From Enterococcus sp. DIV0212c (GTDB lineage Bacteria; Bacillota; Bacilli; Lactobacillales; Enterococcaceae): DNA of 64,000 nucleotides. Location: positions 1 to 64,000 of the forward strand of contig NZ_JAFREN010000023.1 of the NCBI RefSeq assembly GCF_017377505.1. Reading direction: 5' to 3'. Below are positions 24,606 to 33,779 of the stretch, piece by piece (within the stretch, counting starts at the first letter, position 1; each line of letters begins with the position of its first letter). The position numbers were made by a program, and so were the translations under genes. Below the pieces are notes generated by a model, which worked only from the letters and a program-made list of their open reading frames with translations, was not told the DNA's origin and did no database searches.

Positions 24606-25193
24606 TTATTGCCAATAAGCTGGAATCTTCGCTTCGTATGCTGCAATCTCATCATCATGCGTTAAACTGATGGCAATATCATCCAACCCATTCACCAACT
24701 TATGCTTCCAAGTGCTGTCGATTTCAAAAGAATATATTCCATTCGGCGTGATGACTTGTTGTGCAGGCAAATCGATCGTAATTGTTTCATCCGCACCAAG
24801 TCCTGCTAAAACCTCTAACTCTTCATGCTTCAACACAATCGGCAACAGTCCATTTTTTGTCGCATTCATATAAAAAATATCACTAAAACTTCCTGCAATA
24901 ACTGCTCTAAAGCCATAATCATCCAGCGCCCAAGCCGCATGTTCTCTCGATGAGCCCGAACCAAAGTTATCACCAGAAATCAAAATCGTCGCCTCTTTGT
25001 ATTGTGGTTCGTTCAACCTAAACTCAGGATTTGGCGTACGATCTGGTAAGTAACGCCATTCATCAAATAAAAACTCGCCAAAACCTGTTTTTTCGATTCT
25101 TTTTAAAAATGATTTTGGAATGATTTGATCCGTATCGATATTGTCGTTCATTAACGGAACCGTGGTTCCTGTATGTTGTGTAAATGCCTCCAT
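24606..25193 (-). CDS. leuD: 3-isopropylmalate dehydratase small subunit LeuD
   Basis: A 195-residue swivel-domain subunit of isopropylmalate isomerase, which with LeuC converts 2- to 3-isopropylmalate. Motifs: [18 protein letters not shown] and [17 protein letters not shown]. It overlaps leuC by one base and is the last gene of the leucine operon. Length is typical of the bacterial type. Confidence 0.95.
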   Translation of the reverse strand: MEAFTQHTGTTVPLMNDNIDTDQIIPKSFLKRIEKTGFGEFLFDEWRYLPDRTPNPEFRLNEPQYKEATILISGDNFGSGSSREHAAWALDDYGFRAVIAGSFSDIFYMNATKNGLLPIVLKHEELEVLAGLGADETITIDLPAQQVITPNGIYSFEIDSTWKHKLVNGLDDIAISLTHDDEIAAYEAKIPAYWQ

Positions 25194-26569
25194 TATGCAC
25201 CAAGCTCCTCTCTAATGTCTTTAAATGTTCCAACGATAGCAGCTGTTGCCGCCATCGCCGGGCTGCAAAGGTGAGTTCTGGCACCTTTGCCTTGGCGCCC
25301 TTCAAAGTTTCGGTTAGATGTTGAGGCACAGTGAACACCTGCTGGTACTTGGTCTGGGTTCATGCCTAGACACATGGAGCAGCCTGGTTCACGCCATTCA
25401 AACCCTGCTTCGGTAAAGATTTTATCCAAACCGATTTTTTCAGCGGCTTTTCGAACCGGTCTTGAACCTGGTACTACGATTGCGGTAATGCTTTCTTTGA
25501 CTTTTTTTCCTTTTACGATGCGTGCCGCTTCTTCCAAATCGGATAGTCGACCGTTGGTACATGAGCCGATAAAAACGTAGCCGATTTCGATATCTGAAGG
25601 ACGTTGACCTGGTTTTAGATCCATGTAGTTATAGGCGCGTTCGTCATTCATATCTTTGATTTCTGGGAAAGTGCCCGTGATTGGGATGCCCATTTCCGGA
25701 TTCGTTCCCCATGTGATGAAGGGAACCAATTCATCGGCGTTTAATTCTAAATTTACATCATAGGTTGCATCTGGATCGCTTGGTAGTTTTTTCCAATCAG
25801 CGATTGCCGCATCCATATCTTTGGGCGCATATTCTCTGCCACGTACATATTCAAAGGTTTTTTCATCTGGCGCCATCATCCCCATTTTGGCACCACCTTC
25901 AATGGCCATGTTACAGATTGTCATGCGTTCTTCCATCGTTAGATTTTCGATCGTTTCCCCATAAAATTCAACTGCATGTCCCACACCAAAATCAACGCCA
26001 TATTTTGCGATCAACGCTAGAATAATATCTTTCGCATATACACCTTTTGCTAGTTTACCAGTGATTTTCACACCCATCGATTTTGGTTTATTTTGCCAAA
26101 TACATTGTGTGGCAAAAACATGTTCTACTTCACTGGTTCCGATCCCGAATGCCAAGGCTCCGAATGCGCCATGTGTCGCTGTATGTGAATCTCCACAAAC
26201 GATGATTTTCCCTGGTTGTGTCAAACCTGTTTCTGGTCCCACCATATGCACGATTCCTTGACGATCACTGCCATTATCACAAAGCGTTACACCGAATTCT
26301 TCACAGTTTTTCTGCAAGGCTTCGATTTGTTTTTTTGCCACCAAGTCTGTGATGTTAAAGATATCTTGTGTAGGGACGTTATGATCCATCGTGCCAAAGG
26401 TTCTATCTGGTCGGCGGACTTTTCGACCTGCTTCTCTTAATCCTTCAAATGCTTGTGGCGACGTTACTTCATGGATTAGATGAAGATTGACGTAAAGCAG
26501 TTGCGGTTCTCCAGCAACGCCTGATACCACATGTTGTTCCCAAAGTTTATCAAATAGTGTTTTTCCCAT
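25193..26569 (-). CDS. leuC: 3-isopropylmalate dehydratase large subunit LeuC
   Basis: A 458-residue aconitase-family subunit carrying the 4Fe-4S cluster: ligand cysteines in [10 protein letters not shown] and [10 protein letters not shown]. Substrate motifs such as [14 protein letters not shown] and [13 protein letters not shown] are intact. I start it at ATG 26569; its start lies three bases downstream of the leuB stop and uses GAGAGGTG, inside the leuB end, as SD. Confidence 0.95.
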   Translation of the reverse strand: MGKTLFDKLWEQHVVSGVAGEPQLLYVNLHLIHEVTSPQAFEGLREAGRKVRRPDRTFGTMDHNVPTQDIFNITDLVAKKQIEALQKNCEEFGVTLCDNGSDRQGIVHMVGPETGLTQPGKIIVCGDSHTATHGAFGALAFGIGTSEVEHVFATQCIWQNKPKSMGVKITGKLAKGVYAKDIILALIAKYGVDFGVGHAVEFYGETIENLTMEERMTICNMAIEGGAKMGMMAPDEKTFEYVRGREYAPKDMDAAIADWKKLPSDPDATYDVNLELNADELVPFITWGTNPEMGIPITGTFPEIKDMNDERAYNYMDLKPGQRPSDIEIGYVFIGSCTNGRLSDLEEAARIVKGKKVKESITAIVVPGSRPVRKAAEKIGLDKIFTEAGFEWREPGCSMCLGMNPDQVPAGVHCASTSNRNFEGRQGKGARTHLCSPAMAATAAIVGTFKDIREELGA

Positions 26570-26570
26570 A

Positions 26571-27617
26571 TTAAGCACCTCTCAATTCTTTTATTACGGC
26601 TTCGGTAAAGTCTGTAGTTGTCGCTTTACCCCCTAAGTCTGTTGTTAGGATGCCTTGATTCATGACACGATCACAAGCAGCTTCGATCTTCTGCGCTGAG
26701 TTTTCTAAGCCAAATGATTGGCGTAACATCATTGCAGCTGATAAGATCATCGACATTGGATTGGCGATATTTTGATTGGCGATGTCTGGTGCTGAACCGT
26801 GAATTGGTTCGTATAATGACGGACCTGACTCGCTATGACTGGCGCTTGGCATCATCCCTAGTGAGCCTGGAATCACCGATGCTTCGTCACTTAGGATATC
26901 GCCGAATAGATTTTCTGTAACGATCACGTCGAAGGCTTTTGGTTTTTGGATCATGACCATTGCCGCCGAATCGACTAATTGGTGTTCTAATGTACAATCT
27001 GGAAATTCTTGTGCCACTTCTTCTGCTGTTTGACGCCATAATTTACTTGTTGCTAGTACGTTGGCTTTATCGACGGATGTGACTTTTTTATTTCTAGTTT
27101 GAGCGATTTCAAAGGCTTTTCTGATAATGCGTTGGATTTCAGCTTTTGAATAGCTACATAGGTCTGAAGCTTCAGTTTCACCTAGTTTTTTTTCACCAAA
27201 GTAGATGCCACCTGTTAGTTCACGAACGACTACAAAATCAACGCCTCGAACATTTTCTTCCTTCAATGGAGATAAATGAACCACTGCATCCGGCACGGAA
27301 ATCGGGCGGATATTTGCAAAAAGTCCTAAGGTTTTTCTTAAACCAAGCAAGCCTTGTTCAGGACGTTTTGGCGCGTTGTCCCATTTTGGTCCACCGATTG
27401 CACCTAGTAAGATCGCATCGGCTTTTTCGCAGGCTTTTAAGGTTTCTTCTGGCAAAGGATCGCCTTGTTCATCGATACCAGCTCCACCAAAGGCAAAGCG
27501 TTCAATATCAAACTCCAGATTATCTTGAACCATGATTTCCGCTAAGATTTTTAGTGCGCTATCCATGATTTCTGCTCCGATACCATCTCCTGGTAATGCT
27601 ACGATTCGTTTATTCAT
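26571..27617 (-). CDS. leuB: 3-isopropylmalate dehydrogenase LeuB
   Basis: A 348-residue NAD-dependent decarboxylating dehydrogenase, the third step of leucine synthesis. Motifs: [11 protein letters not shown], the arginine pair region [28 protein letters not shown] and the NAD loop [11 protein letters not shown]. Its ATG overlaps the leuA stop (TAATG), so translation is coupled. Confidence 0.95.
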   Translation of the reverse strand: MNKRIVALPGDGIGAEIMDSALKILAEIMVQDNLEFDIERFAFGGAGIDEQGDPLPEETLKACEKADAILLGAIGGPKWDNAPKRPEQGLLGLRKTLGLFANIRPISVPDAVVHLSPLKEENVRGVDFVVVRELTGGIYFGEKKLGETEASDLCSYSKAEIQRIIRKAFEIAQTRNKKVTSVDKANVLATSKLWRQTAEEVAQEFPDCTLEHQLVDSAAMVMIQKPKAFDVIVTENLFGDILSDEASVIPGSLGMMPSASHSESGPSLYEPIHGSAPDIANQNIANPMSMILSAAMMLRQSFGLENSAQKIEAACDRVMNQGILTTDLGGKATTTDFTEAVIKELRGA

Positions 27618-29140
27618 TAAGCTTTCCCCACTTCTTTTTGAAATTGTTCACTGGCTTTGACATACGCTTTCGCTGAAGCTTGTAAGACATCAAAATCGAT
27701 GCCGATACCGTTGAATTTTTTGTTGTTTTCAGTATCTGCCAATGTTACATGAACCTCTGCTTGTGCATCTTCTCCGCCTGTGATGGCCTTGATGTAATAC
27801 TCTTGTAGCGCTGGTTTTTGGACAAATATTTTATCGATCGAGTTATAGATTGCTTGGATACTACCAGAGCCGATCGCTGATTCTGTTTTGCTTTCGTCTT
27901 CTCCTGTGCTAATAGAAACGATGGCTCCTTGGCTGCCGTCAGAAACGTATTGTAGTTGGACACGTTCTAAGCAGTAATCTTCACTAGATTCTTGAGATTG
28001 TCCAACCATTAGCGCGATTAGATCATCTTCTGTGACTTGTTTCTTTTTATCTGCTAATGATTTGAATCGCTTGAAGGCATCTTTTAGTTCGTCTTCTGTT
28101 AGCTGGTAGCCCAAAGCCTCCATTTTTGTGGCAAACGCATGGCGACCTGAAAGTTTACCGAGTGGCAATGAATTTTCGTTTACCCCAACAAGTGACGGGG
28201 TGATGATTTCGTACGTATCTGGATTTTTCAATACACCGTCTTGATGGATGCCTGATTCATGTGCGTAGGCATTTGCTCCGATGATCGCTTTATTTCTAGG
28301 TACGGCTACACCAGATAGTCGACTGACGAGATCGCTGGTTCTTTTGGTTTCGTTTAATGTGATATTGCTTTGAGCTTCGTAGAAATCTTTTCTGATATAT
28401 AGCGCCAAAGCGACTTCTTCAAGCGCGGTATTGCCAGCTCGTTCGCCGATGCCGTTAATTGTTCCTTCAACTCGAAGTGCCCCATTTTCGATAGCTGCTA
28501 AGGCATTGGCCGTCGCCATTCCTAGGTCATCGTGACAATGAGAAGAGAAAATAATTTCTTGGTTGCTTCGGATATTTTCAATTAGAAATTTAAATAGTTC
28601 GCCATATTCCGTTGGGTTGGAATAACCAACTGTGTCTGGAACGTTGATGATCGTAGCCCCCGCATCGATTGCGGTTTGAACGGCTTTTAATAAAAATTGT
28701 TTATCTGTTCTTGTAGCATCTTCTGGTGAGAACTGGACTTTTTCAAATTTTGTTTTAGCGTAGCTAACGTGTTCTTTAATAGAAGCAATCACTTCATCTG
28801 GTGTCATTTTTAGTTTGTATTCCATGTGAACTGGACTTGTTGCTAGAAACACATGAATTTGTGGGTGCTTGGCATTTTGCAAGGCTTCATACGCTCGGTC
28901 TATATCGGCTTTTTGGCAGCGAGCCAGACCTGCGACAGTCATTTTTTCTGCATTTTCGGCGATTGCTTTGACTGCTTCAAAATCACCCACTGATGCGATC
29001 GGAAATCCCGCTTCGATCGTATCAATGCCCCATTTTTCTAGTTGTTTGGCGATTTGGACTTTTTCTTTGGTATTGAAATTTACACCTGGGGTTTGTTCTC
29101 CGTCTCTTAGAGTGGTGTCAAAGAATTGGATATTTTTCAT
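27617..29140 (-). CDS. leuA: 2-isopropylmalate synthase LeuA
   Basis: A 507-residue enzyme that condenses acetyl-CoA with 2-oxoisovalerate, the committed step to leucine. The catalytic TIM barrel shows [17 protein letters not shown] and the metal-binding [17 protein letters not shown]. The C-terminal ~120 residues (from ~380) form the leucine-binding regulatory domain. First structural gene of leuABCD. It is controlled by feedback and, from the leader region, by transcription attenuation. ATG 29140 follows AAGGGA ten bases upstream. Confidence 0.95.
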   Translation of the reverse strand: MKNIQFFDTTLRDGEQTPGVNFNTKEKVQIAKQLEKWGIDTIEAGFPIASVGDFEAVKAIAENAEKMTVAGLARCQKADIDRAYEALQNAKHPQIHVFLATSPVHMEYKLKMTPDEVIASIKEHVSYAKTKFEKVQFSPEDATRTDKQFLLKAVQTAIDAGATIINVPDTVGYSNPTEYGELFKFLIENIRSNQEIIFSSHCHDDLGMATANALAAIENGALRVEGTINGIGERAGNTALEEVALALYIRKDFYEAQSNITLNETKRTSDLVSRLSGVAVPRNKAIIGANAYAHESGIHQDGVLKNPDTYEIITPSLVGVNENSLPLGKLSGRHAFATKMEALGYQLTEDELKDAFKRFKSLADKKKQVTEDDLIALMVGQSQESSEDYCLERVQLQYVSDGSQGAIVSISTGEDESKTESAIGSGSIQAIYNSIDKIFVQKPALQEYYIKAITGGEDAQAEVHVTLADTENNKKFNGIGIDFDVLQASAKAYVKASEQFQKEVGKA

Positions 29141-29200
29141 TTTTCATACGTCCCTTCTGAATTGAGTTAATACTGTTCTTCATTTTTTTTGGTTAGGTAA

Positions 29201-29345
29201 AACGAAGGAAACTTCTCTCTTCGTTCGTCAAGTATTGCGCAACATCAGCTCTGCATGCAGTCGCTGTGTTTTAAACGATGGAAACTTCTCTCTCCGTTCG
29301 CCAAGTATTGCGCAACATCAGCTCTGCATGCAGTCGCTGTGTTTT
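29201..29345. repeat. 73-bp tandem direct repeat in the leu leader
   Basis: Two copies (29201-29272 and 29274-29345) differ at only a few positions. Each contains the palindrome CTGCATGCAG and the shared stretch CAAGTATTGCGCAACATCAG. They lie between the attenuator and leuA, so they are transcribed only when termination is avoided. Function unknown. Confidence 0.85.
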
Positions 29346-29348
29346 GCA

Positions 29349-29390
29349 ATAAAAAAACATCCCACGAATATGGGATGTTTGCTCATCCCG
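29349..29390 (-). terminator. Attenuator terminator of the leu operon
   Basis: AACATCCCA (29357-29365) pairs with TGGGATGTT (29371-29379), followed on the minus strand by T7. The upstream segment complementary to CATCCC (29384-29389, read GGGATG on the minus strand) can pair with the terminator's own arm, giving the competing antiterminator structure. Confidence 0.8.
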
Positions 29391-29461
29391 TTCATGCAAT
29401 GCGAAAACAGGACTCTCAACGTCTGATAAGAAAAAGCTGTGCTACAGCTGGTTTCTAAAAA

Positions 29462-29521
29462 TCAGTGTGATGAGTCCTTCAGTAATAATAAGAATGTAAT
29501 TGTCGTTGTCTGCTTGTTCAT
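29462..29521 (-). CDS. leuL: Leucine operon leader peptide
   Basis: A 19-codon frame, MNKQTTTITFLLLLKDSSH, with four consecutive leucine codons (TTA TTA TTA CTG) near its end. It starts at ATG 29521 behind AAAGGATG. A -10-like TATAGT lies at 29565-29570. Sequence just after the Leu codons (29473-29479) can pair with 29409-29415 (GAGTCCT/AGGACTC). Ribosome stalling when charged Leu-tRNA is scarce should change folding downstream and allow readthrough into leuA. This is classic leader-peptide attenuation. Confidence 0.85.
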   Translation of the reverse strand: MNKQTTTITFLLLLKDSSH

Positions 29522-29625
29522 AATTGTCAACATCCTTTATTGTCAGAATTTTTTAATAATTCAAACTATAGTGTTAAAGATACAGAACTTTTAAATCAAA
29601 GTCAATAGTTTTATGAGAATTTTAT

Positions 29626-29657
29626 TAAAAAAGCCGAGAAAAGGAATTTTCTCAGCT
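29626..29657 (-). terminator. Terminator of the O-acetylhomoserine sulfhydrylase gene
   Basis: AGCTGAGAAAA pairs with TTTTCTCGGCT (29632-29642 with 29647-29657) around a four-base loop, followed by six T on the minus strand. Confidence 0.85.
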
Positions 29658-29668
29658 CTAGTTTTTTA

Positions 29669-30955
<1,287 letters not shown>

Positions 30956-31055
30956 TCATTCCTTTTCTATTTTTTATTTTTTTTATGTTTCTGATACACA
31001 TGTCACCTTCTTGCACAATGACCACCTCTTTCTATTTATTCTCATTGAAAGGAAC

Positions 31056-31332
31056 AAAAAAGCCGCCCCCTACTAGTTTTATACTAGTAAAGGGCGACTG
31101 TCGCGGTACCACCTTTATTGGAAAATATTTCCATCTCGATCCAAACGCCGAATTTCTTCTTGATTTGGTGCCTTAATAACGGTAGCGGCCGTAAAAATCA
31201 AACGGATTTTTCCTCTCCAAGATCATTTTCGACAAGTGTTCATTACTTTCTTTCACCAAACGAAAGCTCTCTAGATCCAACTTTAAATCAAATCAGCTGG
31301 ATGCTAATGTCTGCTTGTGTACTCTTCTTTTC
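31056..31332 (-). promoter_or_regulatory. T-box leader, probably methionine-specific
   Basis: The conserved T-box AAAGGTGGTACCGCG is read on the minus strand at 31102-31116. A terminator follows (stem 31061-31077 with 31083-31099, then six T). Stem I has the AGTA motif on its 5' side (GAAGAGTACACAAG) and GAAAATGATC on the 3' side. I read ATG (31224-31226) followed by A as the specifier, i.e. uncharged tRNA-Met. A second ATG at 31241-31243 is less well placed. The element would switch on the sulfhydrylase when methionine is short. Confidence 0.88.
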
Positions 31333-31355
31333 AATGAGTTTTATTATTACAGCCA

Positions 31356-31384
31356 ATATTAGAGGAAACTCATTTTTTTGTCAA
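31356..31384 (-). promoter_or_regulatory. Promoter of the T-box/metY transcript
   Basis: Perfect -35 TTGACA (31379-31384), 17-bp spacer, -10 TAATAT (31356-31361) on the minus strand, ending about 25 bases before the base of T-box stem I. Confidence 0.75.
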
Positions 31385-31481
31385 CTTTTTTTCATTTTTT
31401 AAATATTTCTTCTTAACTGAGTGTCCTATTTCTCTTTCTTGCTATTTTTTATTATAATTAAGAAAATTGGAGGTCGATTTA

Positions 31482-31838
31482 ATGTCAGCAAGTAATGAAA
31501 AAGTGGAACTACTTTTATCTTATCTATCAGAAATTCATACGAAAAGCTTATCTTTATACGATTTAGTTACTAGTCGTCCACGCCCTGAAGAATCTCGAAT
31601 TCTTTTAAATATCAATGAAGTATTCACGTATTATCATAGTGTGCGCATTTTTTACTATAGTAACAATGAACTGACAGCATCAGAAGTGCAACCATTTTTT
31701 AGTGCTTTTGAAGATTTTTATTTTGAATTGAAACAAGTCTTTTTCCTTGAAGATGAAGATAGCATACTACTCTATAATAAGTTAACTGCTATGAAAAATT
31801 CTTTTGAACAGTTGACGAATGATTTTAATGTTTTATAA
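31482..31838 (+). CDS. Hypothetical helical protein
   Basis: A 118-residue soluble, acidic, mostly helical protein (SASNEKVELLLSYLSEIHTK...). Start ATG 31482 has GGAGG eight bases upstream; the longer frame from TTG 31467 would include this SD. I do not recognise the family. It is followed 33 bases later by a 53-residue gene with a good SD, and then a terminator, so the two form an operon. Confidence 0.7.
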   Translation: MSASNEKVELLLSYLSEIHTKSLSLYDLVTSRPRPEESRILLNINEVFTYYHSVRIFYYSNNELTASEVQPFFSAFEDFYFELKQVFFLEDEDSILLYNKLTAMKNSFEQLTNDFNVL

Positions 31839-31870
31839 TAGAGTAGACAACAGGTAAAGAAGGTGCCCAA

Positions 31871-32032
31871 ATGGATCAAAGCGAAGTTGTAGATCGCTTG
31901 CGCGAAGAATTGGAAATTCCATTTTTTAATGGAACGATCGAAGAACGTGAATACACTGAAGCAGACTACCAAAAGATCAAAGCTGACCTTGTTCAATACT
32001 TTGATGATTATGTCCGTAATGTGGAAAATTGA
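31871..32032 (+). CDS. Hypothetical 53-residue acidic protein
   Basis: ATG 31871 follows AAGAAGGTG. The frame encodes a hydrophilic acidic protein (MDQSEVVDRLREELEI ... YFDDYVRNVEN) and ends at TGA 32032, with a strong terminator after it. Codon use is like that of its neighbours. Function unknown; easily missed because of its length. Confidence 0.7.
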   Translation: MDQSEVVDRLREELEIPFFNGTIEEREYTEADYQKIKADLVQYFDDYVRNVEN

Positions 32033-32063
32033 TACGATATTGGCAGTAATTCGTTATATAAGT

Positions 32064-32101
32064 CTGAAACAAAACCATCTCGTTTTGTTTCAGGCTTTTT
32101 T
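32064..32101 (+). terminator. Intrinsic terminator of the two-gene hypothetical operon
   Basis: CTGAAACAAAAC (32064-32075) pairs perfectly with GTTTTGTTTCAG (32082-32093), followed by a run of T. Confidence 0.88.
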
Positions 32102-32239
32102 CTATAGATTTACTTTTCACTCTGATTATATTGATAATAAAATAGGATATATTGTCAAATTTCAAAACAAATAGATAAAATAACTAATCAAATTCAAAAA
32201 TAAAATAATTTATATATATCATAAAAATAATAAAAAAAT

Positions 32240-32331
32240 AAAATAAAAAAACCACCGGCTGAAAAGGCCGATGGAAAAGGAGTATTACTCAATAAGAGTA
32301 AAATGAAAAATAAAAAGGTTGTTGTTGGTAT
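32240..32331 (-). ncRNA. Candidate small RNA with anti-Shine-Dalgarno segments, copy 2
   Basis: Minus-strand promoter: -35 TAGACA (32361-32366), 17 bp, -10 TATTAT (32338-32343). The ~90-nt RNA shares with copy 1 (1275-1375) the start CATACC, then TTTTTCATTTTACTC, then ACTCCTTTTCC directly before the terminator. The stem 32252-32259 / 32267-32274 closes fully only on the minus strand (G.U at 32255/32271) and is followed by T-rich sequence. Read on the plus strand the same DNA mimics an SD and ATG, but the frame is only 12 codons. Confidence 0.55.
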
Positions 32332-32429
32332 GAATTTATAATACAACACATTTTTTTATTTGTCTACTAAAAATAACATTAAAATAAAATGAAATCCCAC
32401 TTTTTTTTGTCAACTTTTCATTTATTTTT

Positions 32430-32864
32430 TCATTTTTTCAATAAAAGGTTGCTCATTCGTGTAATCGCGAATGAAATATCGTCTGTAGCTTTATCTTGCT
32501 TTTCTTCTGAGTTGTTGAATAAATCAACGTCGATCCCTTTTTCTGGGTCCAAAGATAAAATCATTTCATTACATCCAGCTAAATATTCGATGTAAGAGCG
32601 TTCGAATTTTTTATGGATACCCATTACTCTTGCTGGTGGTCGTAATTGAGTCACTTTTTCCAACATAATTGTATATTCTTTTGTTCCATCTTGGAAAATA
32701 CGTTGGATTTCAGCTATTCTTTCTGGTGCTAGATCTGTAGCCTTGCCTTCGTCGATTGCCTTACGAACTTCTTCATAGTAATCATTCATTTTTTCGCCGA
32801 CTTCTTCTGTTTCTTTTACAATATCATTGATGTTTTGTACATAATAACCTAAATTTGGTTTCAC
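32430..32864 (-). CDS. Hypothetical helical protein
   Basis: A 144-residue soluble protein, predicted all-helical, with a heptad-like start (VKETEEVGEKMNDYYEEVRK) and a central LEKVTQLRPPARVMGIHKKFERSYIEYL. No signal peptide, membrane segment or catalytic motif. Not recognised. It is monocistronic, between the small RNA and the ClpP-like gene. Confidence 0.65.
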   Translation of the reverse strand: MKPNLGYYVQNINDIVKETEEVGEKMNDYYEEVRKAIDEGKATDLAPERIAEIQRIFQDGTKEYTIMLEKVTQLRPPARVMGIHKKFERSYIEYLAGCNEMILSLDPEKGIDVDLFNNSEEKQDKATDDISFAITRMSNLLLKK

Positions 32865-32970
32865 AATTCTTTCCTACTTTCTTTTAGTAATCACTCAATT
32901 TTACACTTTTTCATAGGTACATGACAAGCAGAATCTGCAAAATGATAACTTCCTGCTGATTTTTAACAAT

Positions 32971-33005
32971 AAAAGCTGCAAACAAAAATATTGTCTGCAG
33001 CTTTT
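32971..33005 (-). terminator. Terminator of the ClpP-like gene
   Basis: AAAAGCTGCA pairs with TGCAGCTTTT (32971-32980 with 32996-33005), eight bases after the stop codon; T-rich sequence follows on the minus strand. Confidence 0.7.
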
Positions 33006-33012
33006 AACGTGT

Positions 33013-33600
33013 TTATTTAATTTCATCACTTGTTTTGATGATCTTAGAAATCATTCCGTAATCTTTGGCTTCGTCAGCTGACATCCAGAAATTGCGGTCT
33101 GTATCTTTTGCGATTTTTTCGTAAGTTTGACCTGTCGCTTCAGCGATCAAACGATTCACACGCTCACGCATGCGGATGATTTCTTTGGCTTCAATCTGAA
33201 TCTCTGTGCTTTGTCCTTGAACGCCGCCAGCAGGTTGATGGATCATATAACGAGTATTTGGCAAGCTATAGCGATTCTTAGCTTCAGCAGCTAAATAAAT
33301 CGTAATACCAGCACTGGCTACCCAGCCAGTTCCGATCACAATTACTTCTGGTTTTACAAATTTGATCATATCATGGATCGTGTCTCCTGCTTCAACGTGT
33401 CCGCCTTGGCTATTAATGAAAATCTTGATTGGCTCATCGCCCATAGCTGCTAGTAAAAGCAGTTGAGATGTTACTTCTCGTGCTAAGTCTTGATTGATTT
33501 CACCGTAGATCAAAATTGTTCGTTCTTCAAAAAGTTTTTTCATAAACGCATTTGGTTGTTGTTTTTCTTCTGTCTCTTCATTTTCATCTAAATAGTTCAT
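33013..33600 (-). CDS. ClpP-family serine protease (secondary, ClpP1-like)
   Basis: A 195-residue protein with the ClpP fold and an intact triad: Ser in WVASAGITIY, His in YMIHQPAGGV, Asp in KDTDRNFWMS. The N-terminus (MNYLDENEETEEKQQPNAF) and the active-site segment GTGWVASAG differ from the housekeeping ClpP, which has GQAASMGA. It therefore resembles the second, atypical ClpP of Listeria and some other Firmicutes. It may form mixed rings with the main ClpP. Monocistronic. SD GGAGG nine bases before ATG. Confidence 0.85.
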   Translation of the reverse strand: MNYLDENEETEEKQQPNAFMKKLFEERTILIYGEINQDLAREVTSQLLLLAAMGDEPIKIFINSQGGHVEAGDTIHDMIKFVKPEVIVIGTGWVASAGITIYLAAEAKNRYSLPNTRYMIHQPAGGVQGQSTEIQIEAKEIIRMRERVNRLIAEATGQTYEKIAKDTDRNFWMSADEAKDYGMISKIIKTSDEIK

Positions 33601-33731
33601 AACTACTAACCTCCATATTTTAAAGCTAAATATCTATATTAATAATACCGCAATCTGAAAATTTGTCCACTTTTTTGACTTGTTTTGACCTTAAAAAATA
33701 TTTTTTTATTACGATATTTTCCTATTTAAAA

Positions 33732-33763
33732 AACAGAAATGCATCCTCAGACACATTTCTGTT
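33732..33763 (-). terminator. Terminator of the P-type ATPase gene
   Basis: AACAGAAATG and CATTTCTGTT form a 10-bp stem, followed on the minus strand by six T. Confidence 0.85.
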
Positions 33764-33779
33764 TCCATCTTAACTAAAT

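Noticed and set aside
29140..29560. T-box control of the leu operon
   Set aside because: No GGGTGG(T)ACCGCG-type segment is present; a leader peptide with four Leu codons explains the terminator instead.
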